This document shows, one piece after another, positions 1 through 8,627 of a DNA stretch of 64,000 nucleotides; positions within the stretch are counted from its first letter, which is position 1, and the number at the start of each line of letters is the position of its first letter. The position numbers were made by a program, and so were the translations under genes. The notes under the pieces were generated by a model that ran no database searches, was not told the DNA's origin, and saw nothing but the letters and a program-made list of their open reading frames with translations. Source of the DNA: Thermohalobaculum sp039805905 (GTDB taxonomy: Bacteria; Pseudomonadota; Alphaproteobacteria; Rhodobacterales; Rhodobacteraceae); the NCBI GenBank assembly GCA_039805905.1, contig JBDIVM010000005.1, forward strand, positions 263,067-327,066. Direction: 5' to 3'.

Positions 1-738
1 GTGGTAGCGAACCCGACGACGCCGCTCAGCTTCAAGGTCGAGAAGGACACCACCTTCCGCGACACGGTGGTCACGCTGCTGATCGACAATTCCGGCTCGA
101 TGCGCGGCCGCCCGATCTCGATTGCCGCCATCACCGCGGACGTGCTCGCCCGCACGCTCGAGCGCTGCCAGGTCAAGGTCGAGATCCTCGGCTTCACGAC
201 GCGGGCCTGGAAGGGCGGCGAGAGCCGCGAGGAGTGGCTCTCGAGCGGCCGGCCGCAGAATCCGGGGCGTCTCAACGACCTGCGGCACATCGTCTACAAG
301 CGCGCCGACTCGCCATGGCGGCGGGCGCGGACCAATCTCGGGCTGATGATGCGCGAGGGGCTCCTGAAGGAGAACATCGACGGCGAGGCGCTCGAATGGG
401 CCTACCGCCGCCTGCTGACGCGCAGCGAGCAGCGCCGGATCCTCGTGGTGATATCGGACGGCGCGCCGGTCGACGACTCGACCCTGAGCGTCAACCCCTC
501 GAACTATCTCGAGCGGCACCTGCGCGAGGTGATCACGATGATCGAGCGCCGCGGCGGCGTGGAGCTGCTGGCGATCGGCATCGGCCACGACGTGACGCGC
601 TACTACGGGCGCGCCGTGACCATCACCGACGCCGAGCAGCTCGCCGGTGCGGTGACCGAGCAGCTTGCGGCGCTGTTCGACACCGACCCGAAAGCCCAGA
701 CCCGCGCCGCCGCGCGCACGCGCCGCCGGGCGGCGTAG
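1..738 (+). CDS. cobT: Aerobic cobaltochelatase subunit CobT, C-terminal part (5' end outside window)
   Basis: CobT is a subunit of the aerobic CobNST cobaltochelatase, which inserts cobalt into hydrogenobyrinic acid a,c-diamide in the cytoplasm. The 245 visible residues form its C-terminal von Willebrand A domain, with an intact MIDAS motif DNSGSMRG at residues 29-36 and a second metal-site block VISDGAPVDD near 150. Full-length CobT is about 600-640 residues. The GTG at base 1 falls inside a block (VANPTTPLSF) that is internal in the family, so the true start lies before the window. The Ala/Arg-rich tail ends at TAG 736-738. The next genes are on the opposite strand, so cobT ends its transcription unit here. 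Confidence 0.93.
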   Translation: MVANPTTPLSFKVEKDTTFRDTVVTLLIDNSGSMRGRPISIAAITADVLARTLERCQVKVEILGFTTRAWKGGESREEWLSSGRPQNPGRLNDLRHIVYKRADSPWRRARTNLGLMMREGLLKENIDGEALEWAYRRLLTRSEQRRILVVISDGAPVDDSTLSVNPSNYLERHLREVITMIERRGGVELLAIGIGHDVTRYYGRAVTITDAEQLAGAVTEQLAALFDTDPKAQTRAAARTRRRAA

Positions 739-802
739 GGCGGCATAGGACCGGCTTCAGCCCGCCGCCTGCCGACGCCACCATGGCGGGCCGAAGCCCG
801 GC

Positions 803-1147
803 CTACGGCACCGGCATCGCCAGCGCCGGCAGGCCCGTGAGCTGCCTGAGCGTCGCCAGAAGCACGCCGACGACCGCACCGACCACCCGCTCGGCCATGG
901 TCGATGCCAGCGCGCGGATGTTGCGGATGAAGCGGGCCGTCATGCGCTGCAGCTCGGCCATCTCCTCCTGCATCTGCGCCTCGGACAGGCTGCCCGCGGC
1001 ATAGGCTTCTCCGATCAGCAGGGTGAAGCTGGCGATCGACCGGGCCTTGGCCTGGGAGTAGCCGCGCAGCAGGGCAAGATCGGTGCGCAGCATGCCCGAG
1101 ACGGTCTCCCCGATCCGGGCGGTGAGCTGGTCGAGTTCCTTGGTCAT
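803..1147 (-). CDS. Hypothetical 114-residue helical protein
   Basis: I do not recognise a family. The protein looks mostly alpha-helical: charged heptad-like segments (for example LSEAQMQEEMAELQRM, about residues 54-69) are followed by a hydrophobic stretch (VVGAVVGVLLATL) near the C-terminus that could be a membrane-associated helix. There is no signal peptide. The ATG follows a good ribosome binding site (GAGGAACC). It starts 10 nt after the stop of the lipoprotein gene at 1158-1859, so the two are probably one operon and may share an envelope role; that role is an inference only. Confidence 0.6.
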   Translation of the reverse strand: MTKELDQLTARIGETVSGMLRTDLALLRGYSQAKARSIASFTLLIGEAYAAGSLSEAQMQEEMAELQRMTARFIRNIRALASTMAERVVGAVVGVLLATLRQLTGLPALAMPVP

Positions 1148-1157
1148 GGCCGGTTCC

Positions 1158-1859
1158 TCAGCGGTTGCGGTTCAGGATGTCGCGCTCGTAGATCAGCGCG
1201 TCGCGCAGGATGTCCTCGATCGCCGCGCGCCGCAGCGCGACCTGGATCGGGTCTAGCGCGGTGGCAGGCGCCCGCGGTGCGGACCCCGGCTCTGCGGGAC
1301 GCGGCCCGGCCCCGTCCTGCCAGACACGGAAGGCGGCAAGATAGGCCGCGACGGTCTGGCGGTGCCGCTCGAGCGCGGCCTCGTAGGCGGCGACGCGCGC
1401 CACGGCATCGCCGGTGGCGGAACGGTCCTCGGCCTCGAGCTTGCGCAGATTGCGCAGGTAGTCGGCCATGTAGGCGGGCGTCGCATCGTCGTATTCCGCC
1501 AGCCGCTCCGTCCCGGGCAGGCCTTCGGCCAGCTGCGGGAGCGCCGCGCCGCTCCGGGCAAGCAGCCCGGGCAGGCCCTGCGGAGGCAGCACGGCCGAGC
1601 CCCGCGCCTCGGCCATCAGCCGGATGGTATCGGCCTGGGCTGCGAGGTCGCGGTAGCGCGGCTCGCGCGACTCGAAGGCGCCGGGCGGCTGCGCGGCGAG
1701 GTCCTGGAACAGACTCTGGGTGACGGCTGTCAGCCGGGTCAGCTCGCCCGCAAGCGCGGCGTCGTAGGCCGGCTCGCGGCCTTGGCCGCAGGCGGAGGCA
1801 AGACCGAGGAGCAGAAGGGCCGCGAGGCCACTGCCCCAGCGACGGAAGGCATGTTGCAT
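1158..1859 (-). CDS. Hypothetical lipoprotein
   Basis: This is a 233-residue predicted lipoprotein of unknown function. The start at 1859 was chosen over a longer frame because AAAGGAG lies just upstream of the ATG and because it opens a lipoprotein signal peptide: MQHAFRRWGS, a Leu/Ala core, then the lipobox LASAC with Cys24. The mature part is helical and rich in Ala, Arg and Glu, with no catalytic motif that I can see. It is the first gene of a probable two-gene operon with the 114-residue protein downstream (10-nt gap). Confidence 0.7.
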   Translation of the reverse strand: MQHAFRRWGSGLAALLLLGLASACGQGREPAYDAALAGELTRLTAVTQSLFQDLAAQPPGAFESREPRYRDLAAQADTIRLMAEARGSAVLPPQGLPGLLARSGAALPQLAEGLPGTERLAEYDDATPAYMADYLRNLRKLEAEDRSATGDAVARVAAYEAALERHRQTVAAYLAAFRVWQDGAGPRPAEPGSAPRAPATALDPIQVALRRAAIEDILRDALIYERDILNRNR

Positions 1860-1968
1860 GATCGTCTCCTTTCCCGGACGGCGCGCGGCCGGCGGGCAAG
1901 GAGCGACGCCCGCGTCGCGCGGGCTCACCGGCCAGAGCGGTAACGGAGAAAGGTGAAAGCCGGGTGAA

Positions 1969-2292
1969 TCAGCGCCGGGTGCCGGCGGTCCGCCGGGTCC
2001 GGACCCGGCGCCACATCAACGCGCCGAGCCCGAACAGGGCGGCAAGCCCCAGAAGATCGAGGGCCGCAGGCCATTCCAGCAGCGTCTGCACCCCGGGGTC
2101 CCAGATCAGCGGCGTCAGGTGGCGCTCGATCGCGGGTTGCAGCAGCAGCAGGCTCTCACGGTGGAGCCAGGCCCACCAGACACCCAGCGGCTCGAGCCGC
2201 GGAGCGCCCTCGCGCAGCATGCTGCCGGCCAGGTCGGCCAGAAGAACGGCCAGACCCGCAAGTCCGAACGACAGGGCGAGCAGACGGAGCAT
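1969..2292 (-). CDS. Small two-helix membrane protein, unknown function
   Basis: A 107-residue protein with two clear membrane segments: an N-terminal one (LLALSFGLAGLAVLLADLAG, residues about 3-22) and a C-terminal one (LLGLAALFGLGALMWRRV), ending in an Arg-rich tail. The residues between them, with several Trp (VWWAWLH), would face one side of the membrane. The frame stays open upstream to 2511, but that part runs through a tRNA gene, so the ATG at 2292 is the sensible start. Its ribosome binding site (GGGGGT) is only moderate. No family is recognised. It stands alone between a lipoprotein gene and a tRNA pair. Confidence 0.6.
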   Translation of the reverse strand: MLRLLALSFGLAGLAVLLADLAGSMLREGAPRLEPLGVWWAWLHRESLLLLQPAIERHLTPLIWDPGVQTLLEWPAALDLLGLAALFGLGALMWRRVRTRRTAGTRR

Positions 2293-2420
2293 GGAACCCC
2301 CGGCTCTTCGGTGACCCGGTGACGCTAACGCCGCGCCGCTGCGATGCCAAGCGGACGCCCGTCGCGGGGCTCCGGCGGCGCTTGCGATTCCGGGACCGCC
2401 GATATAGCGTCCGCCGCGTC

Positions 2421-2510
2421 GGAGAGATGGCCGAGCGGTCGAAGGCGCACGCCTGGAAAGCGTGTATACCGGCAACGGTATCGCGGGTTCGAATCCCGCT
2501 CTCTCCGCCA
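2421..2510 (+). tRNA. tRNA-Ser (anticodon GGA)
   Basis: A 90-nt type II tRNA with acceptor arms GGAGAGA / TCTCTCC, a D-arm GGCCGAGCGGTCGAAGGC, anticodon stem CACGC-GCGTG around the loop CTGGAAA (anticodon GGA), a long variable arm and a T-arm GCGGGTTCGAATCCCGC. The 3' CCA is encoded at 2508-2510. It reads UCC and UCU. Confidence 0.96.
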
Positions 2511-2524
2511 TGGAATGCGCGCGC

Positions 2525-2612
2525 TGGCGGAAGGGGTGGGATTCGAACCCACGGAACCTCTCGGTTCAACGGTTTTCAAGACCGCCGCGATCGACCACTC
2601 TGCCACCCTTCC
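2525..2612 (-). tRNA. tRNA-Ser (anticodon TGA)
   Basis: An 88-nt type II serine tRNA on the minus strand. The acceptor is GGAAGGG / CCCTTCC, the anticodon loop is CTTGAAA (anticodon TGA), it has a long variable arm and T-arm GTGGGTTCGAATCCCAC, and CCA is encoded (complement of 2525-2527). Its 3' end faces the 3' end of the other serine tRNA, only 14 bp away. Confidence 0.96.
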
Positions 2613-2768
2613 GGCGTATCACACATACAGGTGCGACCCAGCCCGGTCCAGCCGGCGCCCCGCATGGTGCCCGGCGATGCGGCGCTTCCTTTCCAGCACC
2701 GCACCCGGTAGACTGACGGGGCGGTCAGCGGAGCAGCACAAGAGACAGGGCCGCGGAAGGCAGGAGCC

Positions 2769-3998
2769 ATGCGGAACAGCGGCAGATCCGCCGGTCAGGC
2801 GCTTGGCAGGAGGCTGGCGGCACTCTGCGGCGCGATCGCGCTTGCGGGCTGCGTCAGTGATCTGGCCGCGCCCGAGCCGTCGCAGGCCGATCTCGCTTCC
2901 GCATCGTCGGCCGGGGTGGACGACCCGGGGGCGGCCCCGGTCCTGCGGCTGGTCGCGGGGGCCGTCTCCGACATCGACCCCTCGCTCGTTCCCGACCCGG
3001 ATTCCTTTGCCGCCGAATTGGCCCCCGTCTGGGACGGGCTGCCCACAATGCAGGGCGTGTGGATCGCCCATCCCCTGGCCGACCGAGCCCGCCGGGTGCG
3101 GCTGACCAATCTGCAGACCGGCGCGCAGGTCGACGGCGCCATGTTCCGGCGCGACCCGAACCGCGACGGACCGGCGGTCGCGATCTCGTCCGAGGCTGCC
3201 GGGAAGCTGGGAATTGCTCCGGATACCGAGACTCCCGTCGCCGTCGTGGCACTTGTCCGCGCTGGACCGGCGGCTGTTTCGCAAGCGGGCGCCGAGGGTC
3301 CGGGAAGCGAGGCAGCCACCGGCCCGGGCGACCCGGCAGCCGGCGAAGCAGGCGTTCCAGACGGCTCCGGGACTGCTGGCGACGCGCCGCCTCCCGCTGA
3401 CGGAGCATCCGAGTTGACAGCCGCCGCTGCGAGCGGCGCGGAAACATCCGGCGCGATCCCCGCAGAGCAAGGTTCGCAGGCCACCAAAGCGACTGCGGAT
3501 CCCGCATCGGCCTCCTTCGAGCGCGCGCAGGAGCAGCCGGCCGCCGCGTCCATCTCTGGATCTGGCCACCCGGGCGAACCGCGTGCGCGGATGGCGCCAC
3601 AGGCGGACACGGGAGGCGGCGCCGGAGCGCTCGGCGCCGTTGGCAGCGCCCCTGCGCCGGACGCGGCCCCGGCCGCCCCGCCGCGCCGGCTTGCGGCGCT
3701 CGACCGGCCGACCGCGACGACGGAACAGCCGGTTTCCGAACCGGGCGCCGCCGGGGCCATCACGGACGGGATGCCCTACATCCAGGCCGGAATCTTCAGC
3801 GACCCGGAAAACGCTACCCGGCTGGTGGCCGAGCTGCGCGGCAGGGGACTCCCGGCCGAGGCCCTGGCGCTCCCGGCCGGCCAGCGCGGGCTGACCCGTG
3901 TCGTCGTCGGCCCCTTCGGGAGCGTCGCCGCACGCAATGCGGCGCTGGCGACCGTCCGCGAGATCGGCCCGTCAGACGCGATCCCCGTCAAGGGCTGA
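2769..3998 (+). CDS. SPOR-domain lipoprotein
   Basis: A 409-residue predicted lipoprotein that should bind denuded septal peptidoglycan through its C-terminal SPOR domain (about residues 335-408, starting MPYIQAGIFSDPENA). The N-terminus has a lipoprotein signal ending in the lipobox LAGC (Cys28). Residues about 170-330 form a long low-complexity Ala/Gly/Pro/Glu linker, probably disordered and spanning the periplasm. The DPBB domain of RlpA is absent, so this is not a complete RlpA. The ATG follows GGCAGGAGCC. It heads a coupled run with a D,D-carboxypeptidase gene 26 nt downstream, which fits a role in cell-wall remodelling. Confidence 0.85.
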   Translation: MRNSGRSAGQALGRRLAALCGAIALAGCVSDLAAPEPSQADLASASSAGVDDPGAAPVLRLVAGAVSDIDPSLVPDPDSFAAELAPVWDGLPTMQGVWIAHPLADRARRVRLTNLQTGAQVDGAMFRRDPNRDGPAVAISSEAAGKLGIAPDTETPVAVVALVRAGPAAVSQAGAEGPGSEAATGPGDPAAGEAGVPDGSGTAGDAPPPADGASELTAAAASGAETSGAIPAEQGSQATKATADPASASFERAQEQPAAASISGSGHPGEPRARMAPQADTGGGAGALGAVGSAPAPDAAPAAPPRRLAALDRPTATTEQPVSEPGAAGAITDGMPYIQAGIFSDPENATRLVAELRGRGLPAEALALPAGQRGLTRVVVGPFGSVAARNAALATVREIGPSDAIPVKG

Positions 3999-4024
3999 TG
4001 CCGACCCCGCAACAGGTGAGGACC

Positions 4025-5182
4025 ATGCCAGGACGAACCGCTGCACCCCTGCTCGCCACCGCACTGCTTCTCTGGCTGCCGGCCGCTCCCGCTCCGTCGC
4101 AGACCCAGACCACGCCGGCCCGCGCGGCAATTGTCGTCGACCTGACGAGCGGCGCTGTCCTGCTCGCCAAGGACGCCGACACCTCGGTTCCCCCGGCCTC
4201 GATGTCCAAGCTGATGACCATCGATCTGGTGTTCGAGGCGCTCGAGAACGGGCGCGTGGCGCTCGACGACACCTTCCGGATCAGCGAGAAGGCGGCCGCG
4301 ATGGGCGGCTCGAAGATGTTCGTCCGCTCCGGCGAGGTGGTCAGCGTCGAGAACCTCCTGCGCGGCGTGATCATCCAGTCGGGCAACGACGCGGCGGTGG
4401 CGCTGGCCGAGGCGATCTCGGGAACCGAGGAGGCCTTTGCGGCGCTGATGAACCAGCGGGCGGCCGAGATCGGCCTTTCCAACTCGCATTTCACCAATGC
4501 GACCGGCTGGCCCGACCCGGCCCATGTCATGAGCCCGCGCGACCTTGCCACGCTCGCCGAGAGGATCATCGAGCACTACCCCGAGCATTACGGGATGTTC
4601 GCCGAGCGGGAATTCACCTGGGACGGCATCACCCAGCAGAACCGCAACCCGCTGCTCGGAGGCGAGTTCCCGGCCGACGGGCTGAAGACCGGCCACACCG
4701 AGGAGGCCGGCTACGGCCTCGTGGCCTCGGCCGAGCGCGACGGGCGGCGGATCGTGCTGGTCCTGACCGGACTCGAGAGCATGGCGCAGCGCAGCCAGGA
4801 AGCGGAGCGGCTGATGAGCTGGGCGTTCCGGGCCTTCACCACGGCGCGGCTCTACACTGCGGGCGAGAAGCTCGCCGAAGCCGAAGTCTGGGTCGGCAGC
4901 GATGGGGGGGTGGCGCTCGCCCCCGCCCGAGATGTCGTGGTGACGGTGCCCTACGGGCTGCTCGACAAGGCCGCGGTGACCCTCCATATCCCCGAGCCGG
5001 TCGAAGCCCCGGTCGCCGCCGGCCAGGAGGTCGGCCGCATCGAGATCGCCTTGCCCGACGTCGCCCCGGTCAGCGTGCCGCTGGTCGCCATGGGCGCCGT
5101 CGAGCGCGGCGGAGTCCTGCCGAGGCTCAAGGCGGGGGCCAGGCTCCTGATCGACCGGGTTCTGGCCGCGTGGCAGGGATGA
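4025..5182 (+). CDS. D-alanyl-D-alanine carboxypeptidase, peptidase S11 (PBP5/6 type)
   Basis: This periplasmic penicillin-binding protein removes the terminal D-Ala of peptidoglycan pentapeptides and so limits cross-linking. All three active-site motifs are present: SMSK (residues 59-62), SGN (119-121) and KTG (221-223), followed by the beta-rich C-terminal PBP5 domain. I chose the ATG at 4025 because it has a good ribosome binding site (GGTGAGG) and begins the signal peptide directly (MPGRTAAPLLATALLLWLPA). An ATG at 3998 overlapping the previous stop (TGATG) would add nine residues before the signal. It sits between a SPOR lipoprotein and tmk, an order common in Rhodobacterales. Confidence 0.93.
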   Translation: MPGRTAAPLLATALLLWLPAAPAPSQTQTTPARAAIVVDLTSGAVLLAKDADTSVPPASMSKLMTIDLVFEALENGRVALDDTFRISEKAAAMGGSKMFVRSGEVVSVENLLRGVIIQSGNDAAVALAEAISGTEEAFAALMNQRAAEIGLSNSHFTNATGWPDPAHVMSPRDLATLAERIIEHYPEHYGMFAEREFTWDGITQQNRNPLLGGEFPADGLKTGHTEEAGYGLVASAERDGRRIVLVLTGLESMAQRSQEAERLMSWAFRAFTTARLYTAGEKLAEAEVWVGSDGGVALAPARDVVVTVPYGLLDKAAVTLHIPEPVEAPVAAGQEVGRIEIALPDVAPVSVPLVAMGAVERGGVLPRLKAGARLLIDRVLAAWQG

Positions 5183-5189
5183 AGGGCAG

Positions 5190-5831
5190 ATGGCGGAGCG
5201 CGGCTTCTTCCTCACGCTGGAGGGGATCGACGGGACCGGCAAGTCGACCCAGGTGCGGGCTCTCGCGGCACGCCTACGGTCGGCCGGGCGGGAGGTCGTC
5301 GAGACCCGCGAGCCCGGCGGCGCTCCCGGCGCCGAGCAAATCCGGCGGCTCCTGGTCGAGGGTGATCCCGGGCGCTGGTCGGCGGAGACCGAGATGCTGC
5401 TGTTCACCGCCGCGCGGCGGGACCATGTGGAGCGCGTGATCGCACCGGCACTCGCCCGCGGCGCGGTCGTGATCTGCGACCGCTACGTCGATTCCACCCG
5501 CGCCTATCAGGGCGCTGGCGCGGCCGGGCGCCGCACGCTGGTGGACCGGCTGCACGATCTCGCCATCGGCCTCGACCCGGACCTGACCCTGATCCTCGAT
5601 CTCGACCCCGCCGCCGCGGCGGCGCGCGCCGGTGGCCGATCCTCCAACGGCCACGAGAACCGGTTCGAACGCAAGGGGCTGGAGTTCCAGGCACGGCTCC
5701 GCGACGAGTTCCGCGCGATCGCCGCGGCCGAGCCGGCGCGATGCCGGGTCCTCGACGCCTCGCTGCCGGAGTCCGAGGTCGCGGCGTCGGTCTGGGCCGC
5801 GGTCGCTGGCCCGCTCGGGCTGCGGGCGTGA
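5190..5831 (+). CDS. tmk: Thymidylate kinase
   Basis: dTMP kinase phosphorylates dTMP to dTDP with ATP, an essential cytosolic step in dTTP synthesis. The 213-residue protein has the normal family length. It shows the P-loop EGIDGTGKST (residues 11-20), the DRYVDSTRAYQG nucleotide-binding block near 95-106, and a lid region with Arg/Gly residues (RSSNGHENRFE) near 150. It starts 7 nt after the carboxypeptidase stop and its TGA overlaps the GTG of holB, so these genes are likely cotranscribed. Confidence 0.96.
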   Translation: MAERGFFLTLEGIDGTGKSTQVRALAARLRSAGREVVETREPGGAPGAEQIRRLLVEGDPGRWSAETEMLLFTAARRDHVERVIAPALARGAVVICDRYVDSTRAYQGAGAAGRRTLVDRLHDLAIGLDPDLTLILDLDPAAAAARAGGRSSNGHENRFERKGLEFQARLRDEFRAIAAAEPARCRVLDASLPESEVAASVWAAVAGPLGLRA

Positions 5832-6973
5832 CGGCCGAGACCGACGCGCCCGAGCCGGACCGGGTCCCGGGCTACCCCCACCCGCGCGAGACCCGGCGCC
5901 TGTTCGGACAAGGTGCGGCCGAAGCGGCTTTCCTCGCTGCCTGGACCGAGGGGCGTCTGCATCACGGCTGGCTTCTCCGGGGGCCGCGCGGCACCGGCAA
6001 GGCAACGCTCGCCTACCGGGTCGCCCGGGCGCTGATCGCCGGGGGGCCGGTCGAGGCCGGCGGACTCTTCGGCGGCATTCCCGCGCCGCCGCCGGCAACT
6101 CTCGATGCGCCCGGGAATTGCCCCGTCGCGGCCCGCATCCGGGCGCGCAGCGAGCCGCGCCTCGCCGTGCTCAGGCGCGAGGTCAACGAGCGCACCGGAA
6201 GGCTCCGCAGCCAGATTTCCGTCGAGGACGTGCGCGCCGTGCGCCGATTCCTGCAGCTTTCGGCCGCTGACGGTGGCTGGCGGGCCGTGATCGTCGATGC
6301 CGCCGACGAGATGAACGTCTCGGCCGCCAACGCACTCCTGAAGGTTCTCGAGGAACCGCCGCCGCGCACCGCGCTGCTGCTCGTGGCCCACGCGCCGGCG
6401 GCCCTGCTGCCGACCATCCGCTCACGCTGCCGGACGCTCGAGCTGCGCCCGCTCGGCGCCGACGACCTGACCGCTGCGCTCGACCAGTGCGGCGCCGCAA
6501 TCGCGCCGGACGAGGCGGAGGCGATGACGCTCCTCTGCGGCGGCTCGGTCGGCGAGGCGCTGCGCCTCGATGCCGGAGGCGGCGTCGCTCTTTACGGCAG
6601 GATCGTTGCACTGATGCAGGAGGGCCGGGGCATCGATCGCGCTGCGATGGTCGCCCTCGCCGAGACCGCCGGAGGCCGCGGCGCCGAAGCGGTATACGAG
6701 CTGGTCGGGCGCCTCACCCTCACCCTGACCGGCAGGCTTGCCCGCCGTGCGGCGACCGGGACGGATGACGGTGAGGCCGGCCCGGGCGAGGCGGCGCTGA
6801 TGGCGCATGTGGCCCGGGCGCCGGCGCAGGCCGCGCTCTGGGCCGAGGCAGTAGCCCGCATCGCGGCCACCACCCGCCATGCCCGGGCGGTGAATCTTGA
6901 CCCCGCCCAGACGATCATCGATACCTTCCTCGAGCTTGACGCCACCCTTGCGAAGGCCCGCAACGCGGCCTGA
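5828..6973 (+). CDS. holB: DNA polymerase III subunit delta'
   Basis: Delta' is part of the clamp-loader complex that opens the beta sliding clamp. The 381-residue product has an AAA+ ATPase-like N-terminal domain: HHGWLLRGPRGTGKATLAYR around residue 37-57, a sensor segment NALLKVLEEPPPRTALLLV, and the arginine block IRSRCRTLELRPL. The frame is open further upstream inside tmk, but the GTG at 5828 is the natural start because it overlaps the tmk TGA (GTGA) and precedes the conserved region directly. The tmk-holB-tatD order is typical of alphaproteobacteria. Confidence 0.93.
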   Translation: MTAETDAPEPDRVPGYPHPRETRRLFGQGAAEAAFLAAWTEGRLHHGWLLRGPRGTGKATLAYRVARALIAGGPVEAGGLFGGIPAPPPATLDAPGNCPVAARIRARSEPRLAVLRREVNERTGRLRSQISVEDVRAVRRFLQLSAADGGWRAVIVDAADEMNVSAANALLKVLEEPPPRTALLLVAHAPAALLPTIRSRCRTLELRPLGADDLTAALDQCGAAIAPDEAEAMTLLCGGSVGEALRLDAGGGVALYGRIVALMQEGRGIDRAAMVALAETAGGRGAEAVYELVGRLTLTLTGRLARRAATGTDDGEAGPGEAALMAHVARAPAQAALWAEAVARIAATTRHARAVNLDPAQTIIDTFLELDATLAKARNAA

Positions 6974-7002
6974 TGGCCCGAGCGAGCGAGGACATCCCGC
7001 CC

Positions 7003-7818
7003 ATGACAGCCCCCCGGCTGGTCGACAGCCACTGCCATCTCGACTTCCCTCAGCTTGCCGGGGAACTGGACGCGGTCATGGCGCGCGCCCGCCGCGCCGG
7101 GGTGATGCGGATGGTCACGATCTGCACCCGGCTGCGCTCCGAGCCGCAGGCCCGGTCCATCGCCGAGGGCCATGACGGCATCTTCTACGCCTGCGGCACC
7201 CACCCGATGAATGTCGCGACGGAGCCGATGGCCACGGTCGAGGCGCTGGCGGTGATCGCCCGGCACCCGCTGATGGTCGGCATCGGCGAGACCGGGCTCG
7301 ACTATCACTACACGAGCGAGTCGAAGGCGGCACAGCAGGAGAGCCTGCGGCTGCACATCGAGGCCGCCCGCAAGACCGGCCTGCCGCTGATCATCCATTC
7401 GCGCGACGCCGACGCCGACATGGCCCGGATCCTGACCGAGGAGCACCGTGCCGGCGCGTTCACCTGCGTCATGCACTGCTTCTCCTCCGGCCGGGCGCTG
7501 GCCGAGGCGGCTCTGGACCTTGGCTTCTACCTCTCCATGTCCGGCATCGCTGCCTTCCCGAAGTCAACCGAGCTCCGGGCGATCTTCGCGACGGTGCCGC
7601 TCGGGCGCATCCTGGTCGAGACCGACAGCCCCTACCTTGCGCCCCCGCCCCACCGCGGCCAGCGCTGCGAGCCCGCCTTTGCAGCGCTGACCGCGCGGGT
7701 CGGCGCCGAACTGTTCGGCATCGGCTACGACGAGTTCTGCGCCGCCACCTCGGCCAATTTCGACCGGCTCTTCGCCCGCGCGGCGGATCGGACAGGCAGC
7801 ACCGGAGATTCCGCCTGA
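7003..7818 (+). CDS. TatD-family metal-dependent hydrolase
   Basis: A TatD-family amidohydrolase; characterised members are Mg-dependent DNases or tRNA deacylases. The metal ligands are visible: DSHCHLDF (His10 and His12), GIGETGLDYHY with the bridging Glu, IHSRDAD, MHCFSS and the Asp of ETDSPYLAP. The chosen ATG at 7003 gives the usual family N-terminus directly before DSHCHLDF. An alternative ATG at 6973 overlaps the holB stop (TGATG) and adds ten residues. Its TGA overlaps the start of the MBL gene, so translation is probably coupled. The true substrate cannot be told from sequence. Confidence 0.92.
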   Translation: MTAPRLVDSHCHLDFPQLAGELDAVMARARRAGVMRMVTICTRLRSEPQARSIAEGHDGIFYACGTHPMNVATEPMATVEALAVIARHPLMVGIGETGLDYHYTSESKAAQQESLRLHIEAARKTGLPLIIHSRDADADMARILTEEHRAGAFTCVMHCFSSGRALAEAALDLGFYLSMSGIAAFPKSTELRAIFATVPLGRILVETDSPYLAPPPHRGQRCEPAFAALTARVGAELFGIGYDEFCAATSANFDRLFARAADRTGSTGDSA

Positions 7819-8627
7819 TGAGCGGAATGCTGCGATTTACCGTCCTCGGCTGCGGCTCGTCGGGCGGTGTGCCGAGGATCGGGCTGTCCGGCCCGAACTG
7901 GGGTGCCTGCGATCCGGCGAACCCGAGGAACCGCCGCCGGCGCTGTGCGCTCCTCGTGCAGCGGATCGGGGCAGAGGGTCAGACCAGCGTGCTGATCGAC
8001 GCCGGCCCTGACCTGCGCGACCAGCTCATCACGGCCGGGGTCGGCTGGCTCGATGCGCTGATCCTCAGCCACGACCATGCCGACCATGTCCACGGCATGG
8101 ACGACCTGCGCATGGTGGTCTTCAACCGCCGCTCGCGGCTCCCCGCCTGGATGAACGCGGCGACCGAGCGCACCGTGACCGCGCGCTTCGGCTATGTCTT
8201 CGAGACCCCGCCCGGCTCGAACTACCCGCCGATCATGGACCTCTGCCGGATCGATGGCCCGGTCACCGTCACGGGCGCCGGCGGCGTCATTTCCGCCGAG
8301 CCCTTCTCGGTGCCGCATGGCGAGATCGAGGCGCTGGGCTTCCGGATCGGTCCGGTAGTCTACACGCCCGACATCAAGGACATGAGCGACGCCGCCTGGG
8401 CCGCGCTCGAAGGTGCCGACTGCTGGATCCTCGACTCGCTGCGCTACAAGGAGCATGTGAGCCATGTGAATGTCGGGACGGCGCTCGCCTGGATCGCCCG
8501 GGCGGCACTGCCCCGGGCCTTCCTCACCAACCTCCATGTCGACATCGACTATGCCGCGCTCGATGCCGCGACCCCGGCCAATGTCCACCCGGCCCATGAC
8601 GGGCTGGTGCTGGAATATCCGCTGTGA
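7818..8627 (+). CDS. MBL-fold metallo-hydrolase, PhnP-like
   Basis: A 269-residue metallo-beta-lactamase-fold hydrolase resembling the phosphodiesterase PhnP. The metal motif SHDHADH is at residues 84-90, with His85, His87, Asp89 and His90. Further ligands lie in FSVPHGEIEALGF and near the C-terminus (NLHVDIDY). The N-terminal GCGSSGGVPRIG loop is typical of this subgroup. ATG overlaps the tatD stop, and its own TGA overlaps the GTG of the AEC transporter. No phosphonate genes are nearby, so a PhnP function in phosphonate breakdown is not implied; the substrate is unknown. Confidence 0.9.
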   Translation: MSGMLRFTVLGCGSSGGVPRIGLSGPNWGACDPANPRNRRRRCALLVQRIGAEGQTSVLIDAGPDLRDQLITAGVGWLDALILSHDHADHVHGMDDLRMVVFNRRSRLPAWMNAATERTVTARFGYVFETPPGSNYPPIMDLCRIDGPVTVTGAGGVISAEPFSVPHGEIEALGFRIGPVVYTPDIKDMSDAAWAALEGADCWILDSLRYKEHVSHVNVGTALAWIARAALPRAFLTNLHVDIDYAALDAATPANVHPAHDGLVLEYPL

